From Ideonella dechloratans (GTDB lineage Bacteria > Pseudomonadota > Gammaproteobacteria > Burkholderiales > Burkholderiaceae_C), in NCBI RefSeq assembly GCF_021049305.1, contig NZ_CP088081.1:372001-436000 (forward strand): 64,000 bases of DNA, in the 5' to 3' direction. The notes under the pieces are model-generated. The model made no database searches, was not told the origin of the DNA, and worked only from the letters and a program-made list of their open reading frames with translations. The position numbers were made by a program, and so were the translations under genes. Shown one piece after another: positions 38,195 through 47,211 of this stretch. Every line of letters begins with the position of its first letter. Position 1 is the first letter of the stretch.

Positions 38195-40261
38195 ATGTCT
38201 GCAAACGGTCCCTCCACCCTCAACCCCGCCCAGATGGAGGCGGTGAACTACCTGCGAGGTCCCTGCCTGGTGCTGGCCGGTGCGGGCTCGGGCAAGACGC
38301 GGGTGATCACCCACAAGATCGCGCGCTTGCTGCAGGAGGGCCTGAGGCCCAAGCAGATCGCGGCCATCACCTTCACCAACAAGGCCGCGCGCGAAATGCG
38401 CGAGCGGGCGCAGTCGCTGGTGGGGCCGCGCGCGGCCAAGGACCTGGCGATCAGCACCTTCCACTCGCTGGGCGTGCGCATGCTGCGCGAGGACGGCACC
38501 AAGCTGGGGCTGAAGGAGCAGTTCTCCATCCTGGACGCCGACGACGTGCTGGGCGTGCTGCGCGATGCCGGCAGCTGCACCGACAACAAGATCGCCCGCC
38601 AGTGGCAGTGGACGATCAGCCTGTGGAAGAACCAGGGCATCAACAGCAGCACCGCGCCCTCGGTGGCCAAGGACGACAACGAGCTGGTGGCGGCCAAGGT
38701 GATGCGGCTCTACGAGGAGCGGCTGGCGGCCTACCAGGCGGTGGACTTCGACGACCTGATCAGCCTGCCGCTCAAGCTGCTGCAGACGAACGACGAGGCC
38801 CGTGCCAAGTGGCAGGACCAGTTCGGCCATGTGCTGGTGGACGAGTACCAGGACACCAACGCCGTGCAGTACGAGCTGCTCAAGGCCCTGGTGGACCACC
38901 CCGACGAGCGCAAGCGCGGTCTGTTCACCGCGGTGGGCGATGACGACCAGAGCATCTACGGCTGGCGCGGCGCGACGATCGAGAACCTGAAGCGCCTGCC
39001 CGAGGAGTTTCCCAGCCTGAAGGTCATTCCGCTGGAGCAGAACTACCGCTCCACCAGCGCCATCCTGCGCGCGGCCAACGAGGTGATCGGCCTGAACCCC
39101 AAGCTCTTTCCCAAGAAGCTCTGGAGCGACCTGGGCGAGGGCGAGCCGGTGCGCGTGGCCGAATGCGATGGCGAGGAACACGAGGCCGAGCGGGCCGTCA
39201 CCCGCATCCAGGCCCTGCGGGCGCAGGACCCGCGCATCAAGTTCGCCGACTTCGCCATCCTCTACCGCGCCAACCACCAGGCCCGCATCTTCGAGCAGAA
39301 ATTGCGCATGGCCCAGATCCCCTACAAGGTTTCCGGCGGCCAGAGCTTCTTCGACAAGGCCGAGATCAAGGACCTGTGCGCCTGGCTGCGCCTCCTGGTG
39401 AACCAGGACGACGACCCGGCCTTCCTGCGCGCGGTGACCACGCCCAAGCGCGGCATCGGCCACCAGACGCTGGGTGCGCTGGGCGAGTTCTCGGCCCAGT
39501 GGAAGATGTCCATGTACGAGGCCCTGTTCGCGCAGAGCCTGTCGGCCAAGCTCTCGGCCAAGGCCATCGGCTCGCTGCACGAGTTCGGCCGCTACGTGAA
39601 CGACCTGGAGTACAAGGCCCGCCACACCGTGGGCGGCGAGGACGCCAAGAAGTTGCTGATCGAGTGGCTCAAGGACATCGACTACGAGAAGCACCTCTTC
39701 GAGCACGAGGACAGCGAGAAGGTGGCCCAGGCGCGCTGGAGCAATGTGCTGGACTTCGTGGACTGGGTGGCCAAGCGCTGCGGCGGCCAGATCCTGCAGG
39801 AAGGCGGCACCTTCGAGACCGAGAAGAAGAGCGTGCTCGAGGTGGCCCAGAGCATCAGCGTGATCCTGAGCCTGGCCGAGCGCGACGAGGACCAGGACCA
39901 GGTGGTGCTGACCACGCTGCACGCCAGCAAGGGCCTGGAATGGCCGCACGTCATCCTGGCCGGCGTCAACGAGGGCCTGCTGCCCTTCAAGGCCGACGAG
40001 GAGCAGATGACGCCCGAGCGGCTGCAGGAGGAGCGCCGCCTGATGTACGTGGGCATCACGCGCGCCCAGCGCTCGCTGGTGGTCAGCACGCTGCGCCGGC
40101 GCAAGAAGGGGCGCGAGACCATCGCAGGCATCCCCAGCCGCTTCATCGCCGAGATGAAGCTGCACGAGGCCGCCGGCCGCGAGGACCCCAAGGACCGCTT
40201 GAAGCGCCTGCGCGCCGAACTGGCGGCCAAGTCCGCCGCCGCGCCGCCGCCGGTGGCCTGA
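38195..40261 (+). CDS. rep: Rep/UvrD-family ATP-dependent DNA helicase
   Basis: The 688-residue superfamily-1A helicase has all motifs: LAGAGSGKTRVITHK (Walker A), AITFTNKAAREM, LVDEYQDTN (Walker B), AVGDDDQSIYGWRGA, EQNYRST, TLHASKGLEW and VGITRAQRSL. The C-terminus is nearer Rep than UvrD in length (E. coli Rep 673, UvrD 720 residues), and PcrA/UvrD remains the alternative. It starts 64 bp after priA, so the two replication-restart genes may be co-transcribed. Confidence 0.9.
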   Translation: MSANGPSTLNPAQMEAVNYLRGPCLVLAGAGSGKTRVITHKIARLLQEGLRPKQIAAITFTNKAAREMRERAQSLVGPRAAKDLAISTFHSLGVRMLREDGTKLGLKEQFSILDADDVLGVLRDAGSCTDNKIARQWQWTISLWKNQGINSSTAPSVAKDDNELVAAKVMRLYEERLAAYQAVDFDDLISLPLKLLQTNDEARAKWQDQFGHVLVDEYQDTNAVQYELLKALVDHPDERKRGLFTAVGDDDQSIYGWRGATIENLKRLPEEFPSLKVIPLEQNYRSTSAILRAANEVIGLNPKLFPKKLWSDLGEGEPVRVAECDGEEHEAERAVTRIQALRAQDPRIKFADFAILYRANHQARIFEQKLRMAQIPYKVSGGQSFFDKAEIKDLCAWLRLLVNQDDDPAFLRAVTTPKRGIGHQTLGALGEFSAQWKMSMYEALFAQSLSAKLSAKAIGSLHEFGRYVNDLEYKARHTVGGEDAKKLLIEWLKDIDYEKHLFEHEDSEKVAQARWSNVLDFVDWVAKRCGGQILQEGGTFETEKKSVLEVAQSISVILSLAERDEDQDQVVLTTLHASKGLEWPHVILAGVNEGLLPFKADEEQMTPERLQEERRLMYVGITRAQRSLVVSTLRRRKKGRETIAGIPSRFIAEMKLHEAAGREDPKDRLKRLRAELAAKSAAAPPPVA

Positions 40262-40267
40262 GCCGGC

Positions 40268-40759
40268 TCAGCCCAGCTCGGCCTTCAGGTAGTGGGCGCC
40301 GGGCAGGGGGTTGAAGTAGTAGGGCGGGATCTCTTCGAAGCCCAGCGAGGTGTAGAGCCCGCGCGCGGCCTCCATGTCGTCCAGCGTGTCCAGCAGCATG
40401 GCCGAATAGCCGGCCTGGGTGGCCTGGTCCATCAGCGCCTGGGCCAGCAGCCGGCCCAGGCCGAAGCGGCGGAAGGCCCGGCGCACGAACAGCCGCTTCA
40501 TCTCGCAGGCATTGGCGTAGTCCACATCGGCCAGCGGGCGGAAGGCGCCGCAGCCGGCCAGCGCCCCATCGACATAGGCCAGCAGCAGCTGGCCGTGCGG
40601 TGGGGCGTAGTCGCCGGGCAGGGCGGCCAGCTCGGCCTCGAAATCCTGGAACGCCAGGTCCACGCCCAGGGTCTGGGCGTACTCGGTGAAGATGACCCGG
40701 ACCTGGTCCAGGGCCGCTTCTCCGATGGGGGGCAGCAGCTGAATCTCGGGGGTGTCCAT
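40268..40759 (-). CDS. GNAT-family N-acetyltransferase
   Basis: The 163-residue GNAT fold has the acetyl-CoA-binding motif in MKRLFVRRAFRRFGLGRLLAQALMDQA (R/Q-x-x-G-x-G/A type) and the C-terminal GYSAMLLDTLDDMEAARGLYTSLGFEEIPPYY. Substrate unknown. Convergent with the helicase gene, 6 bp apart. Confidence 0.88.
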   Translation of the reverse strand: MDTPEIQLLPPIGEAALDQVRVIFTEYAQTLGVDLAFQDFEAELAALPGDYAPPHGQLLLAYVDGALAGCGAFRPLADVDYANACEMKRLFVRRAFRRFGLGRLLAQALMDQATQAGYSAMLLDTLDDMEAARGLYTSLGFEEIPPYYFNPLPGAHYLKAELG

Positions 40760-40815
40760 CGCCTTCGGGCGAAGTCGCGGGACCGACAGTCTAGCGGCAG
40801 CGTGCCGAAGGGGGC

Positions 40816-41508
40816 TCAGCCGCCCAGGCGGGATACCCACACCGCGCCGGCCGCACACAGGCCCAGCAGCCCCAGGGCTGCCAGGCGGGTCAGGGCGCTG
40901 TCGCGGCTGGGCGGGGTGTCCGCCGGCAGGGCCTGGTCTCCGGTCAGCATCGGCCGCACCAGGTCGTGCCTCTTCACCAGGCGGTGGAACAGGATGGCCG
41001 CCACATGCAGACCCACCAGCACCAGCAGCAGCGTCTGGCCCGGACCCTTGTGCCAGCGGGTGCCCCAGCTGGCCCAGTCTTCCGGCACCAGGGCATTCAG
41101 GGGGCCGACGGTGGCGATCTCGTCGTCGGCCACCAGGCCGGTGGCCACCTGCAGGGCCAGCACGGCCAGCAGGGCCAGCACCGACAGGGCCCCCAACGGG
41201 TTGTGGCCGGCCGGCACCGGCAACTGCCCCCGCAGGTAGCGCCAGACGGTGACCGGCCCCTTCACGAAGCTGGCAAAGCGCGACCAGCGTCCGCCCACCA
41301 GCCCCCAGGCCAGGCGGAACACCACCAGCACGCCGGCGCCCAGGCCCAGGCGGACATGCCAATCCATGGCATTGCCGCCCACCTTGCCGCTCACGAACAA
41401 GGCCACCACGACCGCCAGCAGGCCCCAGTGGAACAGCCGGGTGGGCAGATCCCAGACGCGGACCGGGGCGGTGGCGGCCGGGGTGTTGCGAGGGGGCGTG
41501 GCGGACAT
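40816..41508 (-). CDS. Cytochrome b561-type membrane protein
   Basis: The 230-residue protein has four or five helices and candidate heme-ligand His residues in LPTRLFHWGLLAVVVALFVSG, AMDWHVRLGLGAG, and LVGLHVAAILFHRLV. Members of this family donate electrons to small periplasmic c-type cytochromes. A cytochrome c' gene lies divergently 187 bp away, a pairing frequent in Burkholderiales. CAGGAG lies before the ATG. Confidence 0.88.
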   Translation of the reverse strand: MSATPPRNTPAATAPVRVWDLPTRLFHWGLLAVVVALFVSGKVGGNAMDWHVRLGLGAGVLVVFRLAWGLVGGRWSRFASFVKGPVTVWRYLRGQLPVPAGHNPLGALSVLALLAVLALQVATGLVADDEIATVGPLNALVPEDWASWGTRWHKGPGQTLLLVLVGLHVAAILFHRLVKRHDLVRPMLTGDQALPADTPPSRDSALTRLAALGLLGLCAAGAVWVSRLGG

Positions 41509-41695
41509 GGGGAACTCCTGCAGCGGTGTCGGGTCAGGATGCGAACCATACCGCGTGTCGGCACACCCGGGTCTGCGGCAGCACACGCGGCGCCTGGAGG
41601 GCTTGCCTACACTGGGGGACGTCCCCGGCGTGTCGCGGGACGCTATGCTGGTTGTTCCACGGGCCTGTCGCGGCCCACCCACCTGGAGGAAATGC

Positions 41696-42148
41696 ATGAA
41701 AAAAGCCGTCGCCATCACTGCAGCCACCCTGGCCCTGTTCGCGGCCTTCCCCGCGGCCGCCCAGTTCGCCAAGCCGGCCGATGCGGTCAAGTACCGCGAG
41801 TCGGCCTTCAAGCTGATGGCCACCCACTTCGGCCGCATCAACGCCATGGCCCAGGGCAAGGTGCCCTTCGACGCCAAGGCCGCCCAGGCCAATGCCGAGG
41901 TGCTGAGCGTGATCGCCAAGCTGCCCTGGGACGCCTTCCCTGCCGGCTCCAACGTGGGCAACACCGAGGCCAAGCCCGAGGTCTGGAGCCAGCCCGACAA
42001 GTTCAAGTCCGGTGCCCAGCTGCTGATCGACAACGTGGCCAAGCTGGACACCGCTGCCCGGGCCGGCAACCTCGATCAGATCAAGGCTGCCGCGGGTGAA
42101 GTCGGCAAGTCCTGCAAGGCCTGCCACGAGACCTACAAAAAGGACTGA
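41696..42148 (+). CDS. Cytochrome c' (class II c-type cytochrome)
   Basis: The 150-residue periplasmic protein has a signal peptide (MKKAVAITAATLALFAAFPAAAQ) and a four-helix bundle carrying one heme at CKACH (residues 140-144) next to the C-terminus. The N-terminal helix KYRESAFKLMATHFGRI is typical. Cytochromes c' bind NO and protect against nitrosative stress. GGAGGA precedes the ATG. Confidence 0.93.
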   Translation: MKKAVAITAATLALFAAFPAAAQFAKPADAVKYRESAFKLMATHFGRINAMAQGKVPFDAKAAQANAEVLSVIAKLPWDAFPAGSNVGNTEAKPEVWSQPDKFKSGAQLLIDNVAKLDTAARAGNLDQIKAAAGEVGKSCKACHETYKKD

Positions 42149-42159
42149 TCCGGCGCGGT

Positions 42160-44064
42160 TCAGGCCCGCTGGCCCAGTGCCTCCCAGCGTTCGAGCAGGG
42201 CCATGAGTTCCTCCTCGATCTGTGCGTGGCGCTGGGTCACCTCGGCCACCCGCTGCGGGGCCCGGGTGTAGAAATCGCTGTCGGCCAGCAGGGCGCCCAG
42301 CTCGGCCTGCTCCATCTCCAGGGCCTCGATCTTGCCGGGCAGTTCGTCGAACTCGCGCTGCTCCTTGTAGCTGAGCTTGCGCTTGGCCTCGGTCGGTGCG
42401 GGGGCTGCCGCCGGTGCAGCCACAGGCGTGGTCGCGGGCTCGGCCTTGGCGGCTGCCTTGGCCGCGGCCTTCTGGGCAGCGTCCTGCGCAGCCGCGCTGC
42501 GGGCCGACTGGGCCTGCCAGTCGCTGATGCCGCCCTCGTATTCGCGCCACAGGCCGTCGCCTTCGGCCACCAGGGTGCTGGTCACCACGTTGTCGACGAA
42601 GCGCCGGTCGTGGCTGACCAGGAAGACGGTACCGTCGTAGTCCTGCAGCAGCTCCTCGAGCATCTCCAGCGTCTCGATGTCGAGGTCGTTGGTCGGCTCG
42701 TCCAGCACCAGCACATTGGCCGGGCGGGCGAACAGCCGGGCCAGCAGCAGGCGGTTGCGCTCGCCGCCCGACAGGCTCTTGACCGGCGAGTGGGCCCGGG
42801 CCGGCGAGAACAGGAAGTCGCCCAGGTAGCTCATCACGTGCTTGCGCTGGTTGCCGATCTCGATCCACTCGCTGCCGGGGCTGATGGTGTCGGCCAGCGT
42901 GGCCTCGGGGTTGAGCACCTCGCGCATCTGGTCGAAGTAGGCCACCTCGACACGACTGCCCTGGCGCACCGTGCCGCTGTCGGGGGCCAACTGGCCCAGG
43001 ATCAGCTTGAGCAGCGTGGTCTTGCCGGCGCCATTGGGGCCGATCAGGCCGATCTTGTCCCCGCGCAGCACGGTGGTGGAGAAGTCGCGCACGATGACCT
43101 TGTCGCCATAGGCCTTGCTGACGTGCTGCAGCTCCGCGACGATCTTGCCGCTGGCCGCGCCGGTGTCCAGGTCCAGCCGCACCTTGCCCACCACGTCGCG
43201 CCGTGCGGCGCGGGTTTCGCGCAGCTTCTCCAGCCGGGCGATGCGGGCGACGCTGCGGGTGCGTCGGGCCTCCACGCCCTTGCGGATCCAGACCTCCTCC
43301 TGGGCCAGCAGCTTGTCGGCGCGGGCGTTCTGCAGGGCTTCGGCCTCCAGCTCGCGCTGCTTGGCGGCCTCGAAGGCGGCGAAGTTGCCGGGGTAACTGC
43401 GCAGCTGGCCGCGGTCCAGCTCGATGATGCGGGTGGTCACCGCGTCCAGGAAGGCGCGGTCATGGGTGATCAGCAGCAGGGCGCCGCGGAAGTTGTTCAA
43501 GAGGCCGGCCAGCCAGTCGATGGCGTCCAGGTCCAGGTGGTTGGTGGGCTCGTCCAGCAGCAGCACGTCCGGCGCGGCCACCAGGGCGCGGGCCAGGGCC
43601 ACGCGCTTGCGCCAGCCACCGGAGAGGGAATCGACCGGGGCCTGCGGGTCCAGCTCCAGGCGCTGCAGGGCCTCGTCCACCCGCTGTTCCCAGTTCCAGC
43701 CGTCCAGGGCCTCCAGCCGGGTCTGCAGGGCGTCCAGGTCTTCGCCGGGGGCGTGGTTCTCGAAGCGCTCGCGCAGGGCCTTGGCCTCGGCCACGCCTTC
43801 GCTGACGACCTGGAAGACGGTCGCGCCCGGCTGCAGAAAGGGTTCCTGCGGCACGTATTCGCGCCGTACGCCGCCCTGCACCTGCAGCAGGCCGTCGTCG
43901 GGCTTTTCCAGCCCGGCCAGGATCTTCAGCAGCGAGCTCTTGCCGGCGCCGTTGCGGCCGATCAGGCCGATGCGTTCGCCGTGGTCCAGCGAGAGGTCCG
44001 CCCCGTCGAGCAAGGGCACATGGCCGAAGGCGAGGTGGGCTTGGGTGAGGGAGAGCAATGCCAT
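42160..44064 (-). CDS. uup: ABC-F family ATPase Uup
   Basis: The 634-residue protein has two ABC domains without membrane segments. Walker A motifs are GRNGAGKSSLLKIL and GPNGAGKTTLLKL; signatures are LSGGWRKRVALARAL and LSGGERNRLLLARLF. The C-terminal ~100 residues (EAKRKLSYKEQREFDELPGK) form the coiled-coil extension that binds DNA or ribosomes in Uup. Length equals E. coli Uup (635). ABC-F proteins act on ribosomes; Uup also affects precise transposon excision. Confidence 0.93.
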   Translation of the reverse strand: MALLSLTQAHLAFGHVPLLDGADLSLDHGERIGLIGRNGAGKSSLLKILAGLEKPDDGLLQVQGGVRREYVPQEPFLQPGATVFQVVSEGVAEAKALRERFENHAPGEDLDALQTRLEALDGWNWEQRVDEALQRLELDPQAPVDSLSGGWRKRVALARALVAAPDVLLLDEPTNHLDLDAIDWLAGLLNNFRGALLLITHDRAFLDAVTTRIIELDRGQLRSYPGNFAAFEAAKQRELEAEALQNARADKLLAQEEVWIRKGVEARRTRSVARIARLEKLRETRAARRDVVGKVRLDLDTGAASGKIVAELQHVSKAYGDKVIVRDFSTTVLRGDKIGLIGPNGAGKTTLLKLILGQLAPDSGTVRQGSRVEVAYFDQMREVLNPEATLADTISPGSEWIEIGNQRKHVMSYLGDFLFSPARAHSPVKSLSGGERNRLLLARLFARPANVLVLDEPTNDLDIETLEMLEELLQDYDGTVFLVSHDRRFVDNVVTSTLVAEGDGLWREYEGGISDWQAQSARSAAAQDAAQKAAAKAAAKAEPATTPVAAPAAAPAPTEAKRKLSYKEQREFDELPGKIEALEMEQAELGALLADSDFYTRAPQRVAEVTQRHAQIEEELMALLERWEALGQRA

Positions 44065-44110
44065 GGGGCGATTGTCTCCCGCGCCGCAGCCACCGGGGCG
44101 GCAGCGCGGC

Positions 44111-45073
44111 TCAGCGGGCGGCCACGGCAGCTTCCAGTGCGTCGATGAAGCAGGCCGCCACGTCGAAGCCGGTCTGGTCGGTGATCTCCTGGAAGCAGGT
44201 GGGGCTGGTGACGTTGATCTCGGTGAGGCGGTCGCCGATCACGTCCAGGCCCACCAGCAGCAGGCCGCGGGCGGCCAGCACCGGGCCCAGGGCCTCGGCG
44301 ATGGCGCGGTCGCTGTCCGACAGGGGCTGGGCCACGCCCTTGCCGCCGGCCGCCAGGTTGCCGCGGATCTCGCTGCCCTGGGGGATGCGGGCCAGGCAGT
44401 AGGGCACCGGCTGGCCACCGATCACCAGCACCCGCTTGTCGCCCTGCACGATCTCGGGCACGTAGCGCTGCACCATCACCGTCTGCGCGCCGTCGCGGTT
44501 GAGCGTCTCGATGATGCTGCCCAGGTTCAGACCGTCCTCGCGCACGCGGAAGATGCCCATGCCGCCCATGCCGTCCAGGGGCTTGAGGATGATGTCGCGG
44601 TGCTCGGCGTGGAAGGCGCGGATGGCCGCCGCGCTGCGGGTGACCAGGGTGGGCGAGGTGAACTGCGGGAACTCGAGGATGGCGAGCTTTTCCGGGTGGT
44701 CGCGCAGCGCCTGGGGCGAGTTGAAGACCCGCGCGCCCTCGGCCTCGGCCCGGCCCAGCAGGTGGGTGGCGTAGAAGTATTCGCTGTCGAAGGGCGGGTC
44801 CTTGCGCATGATGACCGCGTCGAAGGCGGCCAGCGCCTCGGTGGCCTCACCCGCCACGGTGTACCAGTCCTTCACGCCCGCGCCCGATCGGCCGGTCAGG
44901 GTGAGGGCCTGTGTGTGGGCGCTGACTTTCCCGCCAGTGACCCAGGACAGGTCTTCGGGCCCGCAGTGGTGCAGGCTGTGGCCGCGCCGGGCGGCCTCGC
45001 GCATCATCGCGAAGGTCGAGTCCTTGTGCGTCTTGAAGGTGGACAGGGGGTCGGCAACGAACAGGATTCTCAT
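44111..45073 (-). CDS. gshB: Glutathione synthetase
   Basis: The 320-residue ATP-grasp enzyme ligates glycine to gamma-glutamylcysteine. Conserved segments are MRKDPPFDSEYFYATHLL, ILKPLDGMGGMGIFRV (ATP-grasp loop), VQRYVPEI, and GLDVIGDRLTEINVTSPTCFQEI. Its partner gshA is 7.8 kb away on the same strand. Confidence 0.96.
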   Translation of the reverse strand: MRILFVADPLSTFKTHKDSTFAMMREAARRGHSLHHCGPEDLSWVTGGKVSAHTQALTLTGRSGAGVKDWYTVAGEATEALAAFDAVIMRKDPPFDSEYFYATHLLGRAEAEGARVFNSPQALRDHPEKLAILEFPQFTSPTLVTRSAAAIRAFHAEHRDIILKPLDGMGGMGIFRVREDGLNLGSIIETLNRDGAQTVMVQRYVPEIVQGDKRVLVIGGQPVPYCLARIPQGSEIRGNLAAGGKGVAQPLSDSDRAIAEALGPVLAARGLLLVGLDVIGDRLTEINVTSPTCFQEITDQTGFDVAACFIDALEAAVAAR

Positions 45074-45238
45074 GGCGCGGGGTCACAGTCAGAAAACGCC
45101 AGTGTGCCCCGAAGCCGCCGGCCGTGCCGGGGGCGGGGTGTCACGTTTGCTCACGAGTTGGGGTGGGCTCGGTCAGCGGAAGCGGCAGGCGCCGCGTTAC
45201 ATCTCGACAGCGACCCGATCCATTTCACAGGACACGTC

Positions 45239-46000
45239 ATGAACGCTCCGCTTGCTTCCTCTTCCAACCCGGCGTCCGGCATGGCGCCGACCCGTGGTAC
45301 CTCGCCGGCCCTGCTGGTGGGGGCCGGGTTGGCCGCAGGGGTGTTTGCCGCCGCCGCAGGGGCCCTGGTGTGGCAGAAGGTGTCCACCCCGGCGGTGGTG
45401 CCGCAGCCCGAGCCGGTGGCTTCGGCCGTGATGACTCTGCCGGCCAGCGCGGCGGCCTCCATCGCCAGCGTGGCCTCTGCGCCGGTGGTGGCTCAGGTCG
45501 CCTCCCCGGTGGCGCCGCCGGCGCCCGTCCACAAGGCCACCCACAAGCCAGTGAGCAAGACGCACACCCCGGCGGCCGTGGCCGAAGCCCCGACATCGTC
45601 CGCGCCGGTCACCACGGTGCAGGCGCCACCCGCGCCGCCGGTCAAGGCGGTGTGCACCAACTGCGGGGTGGTGGAATCCGTGCAGGAAGAAAAGCACAAG
45701 GGCCACGGCACCGGCATGGGCGCGGTGGCCGGCGGTGTCGTCGGCGGGGTGGTGGGCAACCAGTTCGGCAAGAACTCCCGCATCATCGGCGCCATCGGTG
45801 GTGCGCTGCTGGGCCACCAGATCGAGCGCGATGTGCGCTCGACGGTGGATTACCGGATCTCCGTGCGCATGGAAGACGGCAGCCGCCAGACCGTGACGCA
45901 GGCCCAGAGCGTGCCGGTGGGCACCCATGTGACCGTGCAGAACGGTGCGCTGCGGGTCAACAACGGGGCGGCCGACAGCAGCAGCAGCGGGTCCTACTGA
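45239..46000 (+). CDS. Glycine-zipper 2TM-domain envelope protein
   Basis: The 253-residue protein has one N-terminal membrane anchor (LLVGAGLAAGVFAAAAGALVW) and a long Ala/Pro/Val linker. A CTNCGVVES pair of cysteines follows, then the glycine zipper GAVAGGVVGGVVGNQFG...IIGAIGGALLG, and a soluble tail (VDYRISVRMEDGSRQTVTQ). It resembles the SlyB/Rickettsia 17-kDa surface antigen group but without a lipobox. AGGA lies before ATG 45239. Probably an envelope-integrity protein. Confidence 0.85.
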   Translation: MNAPLASSSNPASGMAPTRGTSPALLVGAGLAAGVFAAAAGALVWQKVSTPAVVPQPEPVASAVMTLPASAAASIASVASAPVVAQVASPVAPPAPVHKATHKPVSKTHTPAAVAEAPTSSAPVTTVQAPPAPPVKAVCTNCGVVESVQEEKHKGHGTGMGAVAGGVVGGVVGNQFGKNSRIIGAIGGALLGHQIERDVRSTVDYRISVRMEDGSRQTVTQAQSVPVGTHVTVQNGALRVNNGAADSSSSGSY

Positions 46001-46007
46001 TCTCTTC

Positions 46008-46022
46008 CCCGCCGCGGGCGGG
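46008..46022. terminator. Possible bidirectional hairpin between convergent genes
   Basis: CCCGCC / GGCGGG with a GCG loop lies between two convergent stops. No U-tract, so termination is only a possibility. Confidence 0.35.
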
Positions 46023-46025
46023 CGT

Positions 46026-47189
46026 TCAGTGCCGGCGCTGGCTGGCCAGCAAGGCCAGGCCGCCGGTCAGCACGCCCCAGAACGCCGAGCCGATGCCGGC
46101 GATCGACAGGCCTGAGAGCGTGACCACATAGGTCAGCAGCGCGGCGTCACGGTGGCGCTCCTGCTGCAGGGCGCTGGCCAGGCCCCCACCGATGGTGCCC
46201 AGGAGGGCCAGGCCGGCGATGCCGATGACCAGTTCCTTGGGGAAGGCCCCCAGCAGGCCCGCCACGGCGCCCCCCGCCAGCCCCACGGCGATGTAGAACA
46301 CGCCGGCGGCGGCCGAGGCGGTGTAGCGCCGCTCAGGCTGCTCGTGGGCCTCCCGGCCCATGCAGATGGCCGCCGTGATGGCGGCCAGGTTCAGGGCAAA
46401 GCCGCCGAAGGGCGCCAGCACCAGCGAGGCCAGACCGGTGGCGCCGACCGTGGGCGACACCGGAATGCTGTAGCCGGCGGCCCGCTGGGCCGCCACGCCG
46501 GGCAGGTTCTGCGAGGCCATGGTCACGACGAAGAGGGGCAGACCCAGACCCACCACCGCATGCAGGCTGAACTGCGGCGAGACCCAGACGGGGTGGGCCA
46601 GCCCCCCATCGACCGTGCCCGGGTGCAGCAGGCCTTGGGCCGCGGCCAGCACGATGCCGGCCAGCAGCACGCCTGGCACGGCATAGCGCGGCCACCAGCG
46701 GCGCCCGGCCAGGAAAGCCACGGTCATGCCCACGATCAGCAGCGGTTGGGTGTGCGCGGCCAGGGTGGCATCCAGCGCGAAACGCGTCAGCACACCGGCC
46801 AGCAGGGCGGCCGCAATCGCCATCGGGATGCGGTCCATCAGCTTCTCGAACCAGCCGGTGACGCTGACCAGCAGGATCAGCCCGGCGCAGACGAGGAAGG
46901 CGCCTACAGCGTCCGGCAGGGCGATGCCCTGGGAGGCCGCGATCAGCGCCGCGCCGGGCGTGGACCAGGCGGTCAGCACCGGCTGGCGGGTCCACAGCGA
47001 CAGGCCCAGGCTGGTCAGGCCGGTGCCCAGCCCCAGAGCCCAGATCCAGCTGGCCGTCTGCGCCGTGTCGGCTCCCACCGCCTGGGCGGCCGCGAAGATG
47101 ATGGCGATGGAACTGGTGAAGCCCACCAGCACCGCGACGAAACCGGCCACCACGGCCGACAGCGAGACATCTTTCCAGAACGAAGGCAT
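46026..47189 (-). CDS. BenE-family benzoate/H+ symporter-like transporter
   Basis: The 387-residue inner-membrane protein has about 12 helices and the BenE pattern: an N-terminal GFVAVLVGFTSSIAIIFAAAQ, TRQPVLTAWSTPGAALIA, and a central MASQNLPGVAAQRAAGY, the conserved substrate-site region. ATG 47189 is chosen since the longer frame overlaps kup. No benzoate-catabolic genes are near, so the substrate is uncertain. Confidence 0.9.
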   Translation of the reverse strand: MPSFWKDVSLSAVVAGFVAVLVGFTSSIAIIFAAAQAVGADTAQTASWIWALGLGTGLTSLGLSLWTRQPVLTAWSTPGAALIAASQGIALPDAVGAFLVCAGLILLVSVTGWFEKLMDRIPMAIAAALLAGVLTRFALDATLAAHTQPLLIVGMTVAFLAGRRWWPRYAVPGVLLAGIVLAAAQGLLHPGTVDGGLAHPVWVSPQFSLHAVVGLGLPLFVVTMASQNLPGVAAQRAAGYSIPVSPTVGATGLASLVLAPFGGFALNLAAITAAICMGREAHEQPERRYTASAAAGVFYIAVGLAGGAVAGLLGAFPKELVIGIAGLALLGTIGGGLASALQQERHRDAALLTYVVTLSGLSIAGIGSAFWGVLTGGLALLASQRRH

Positions 47190-47211
47190 CGGCTCAGCGG
47201 GCGGGGAACGG

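Noticed and set aside
42226..44148. A 640-codon plus-strand frame across uup
   Set aside because: Uup on the minus strand has all ABC motifs; the opposite frame is a shadow.
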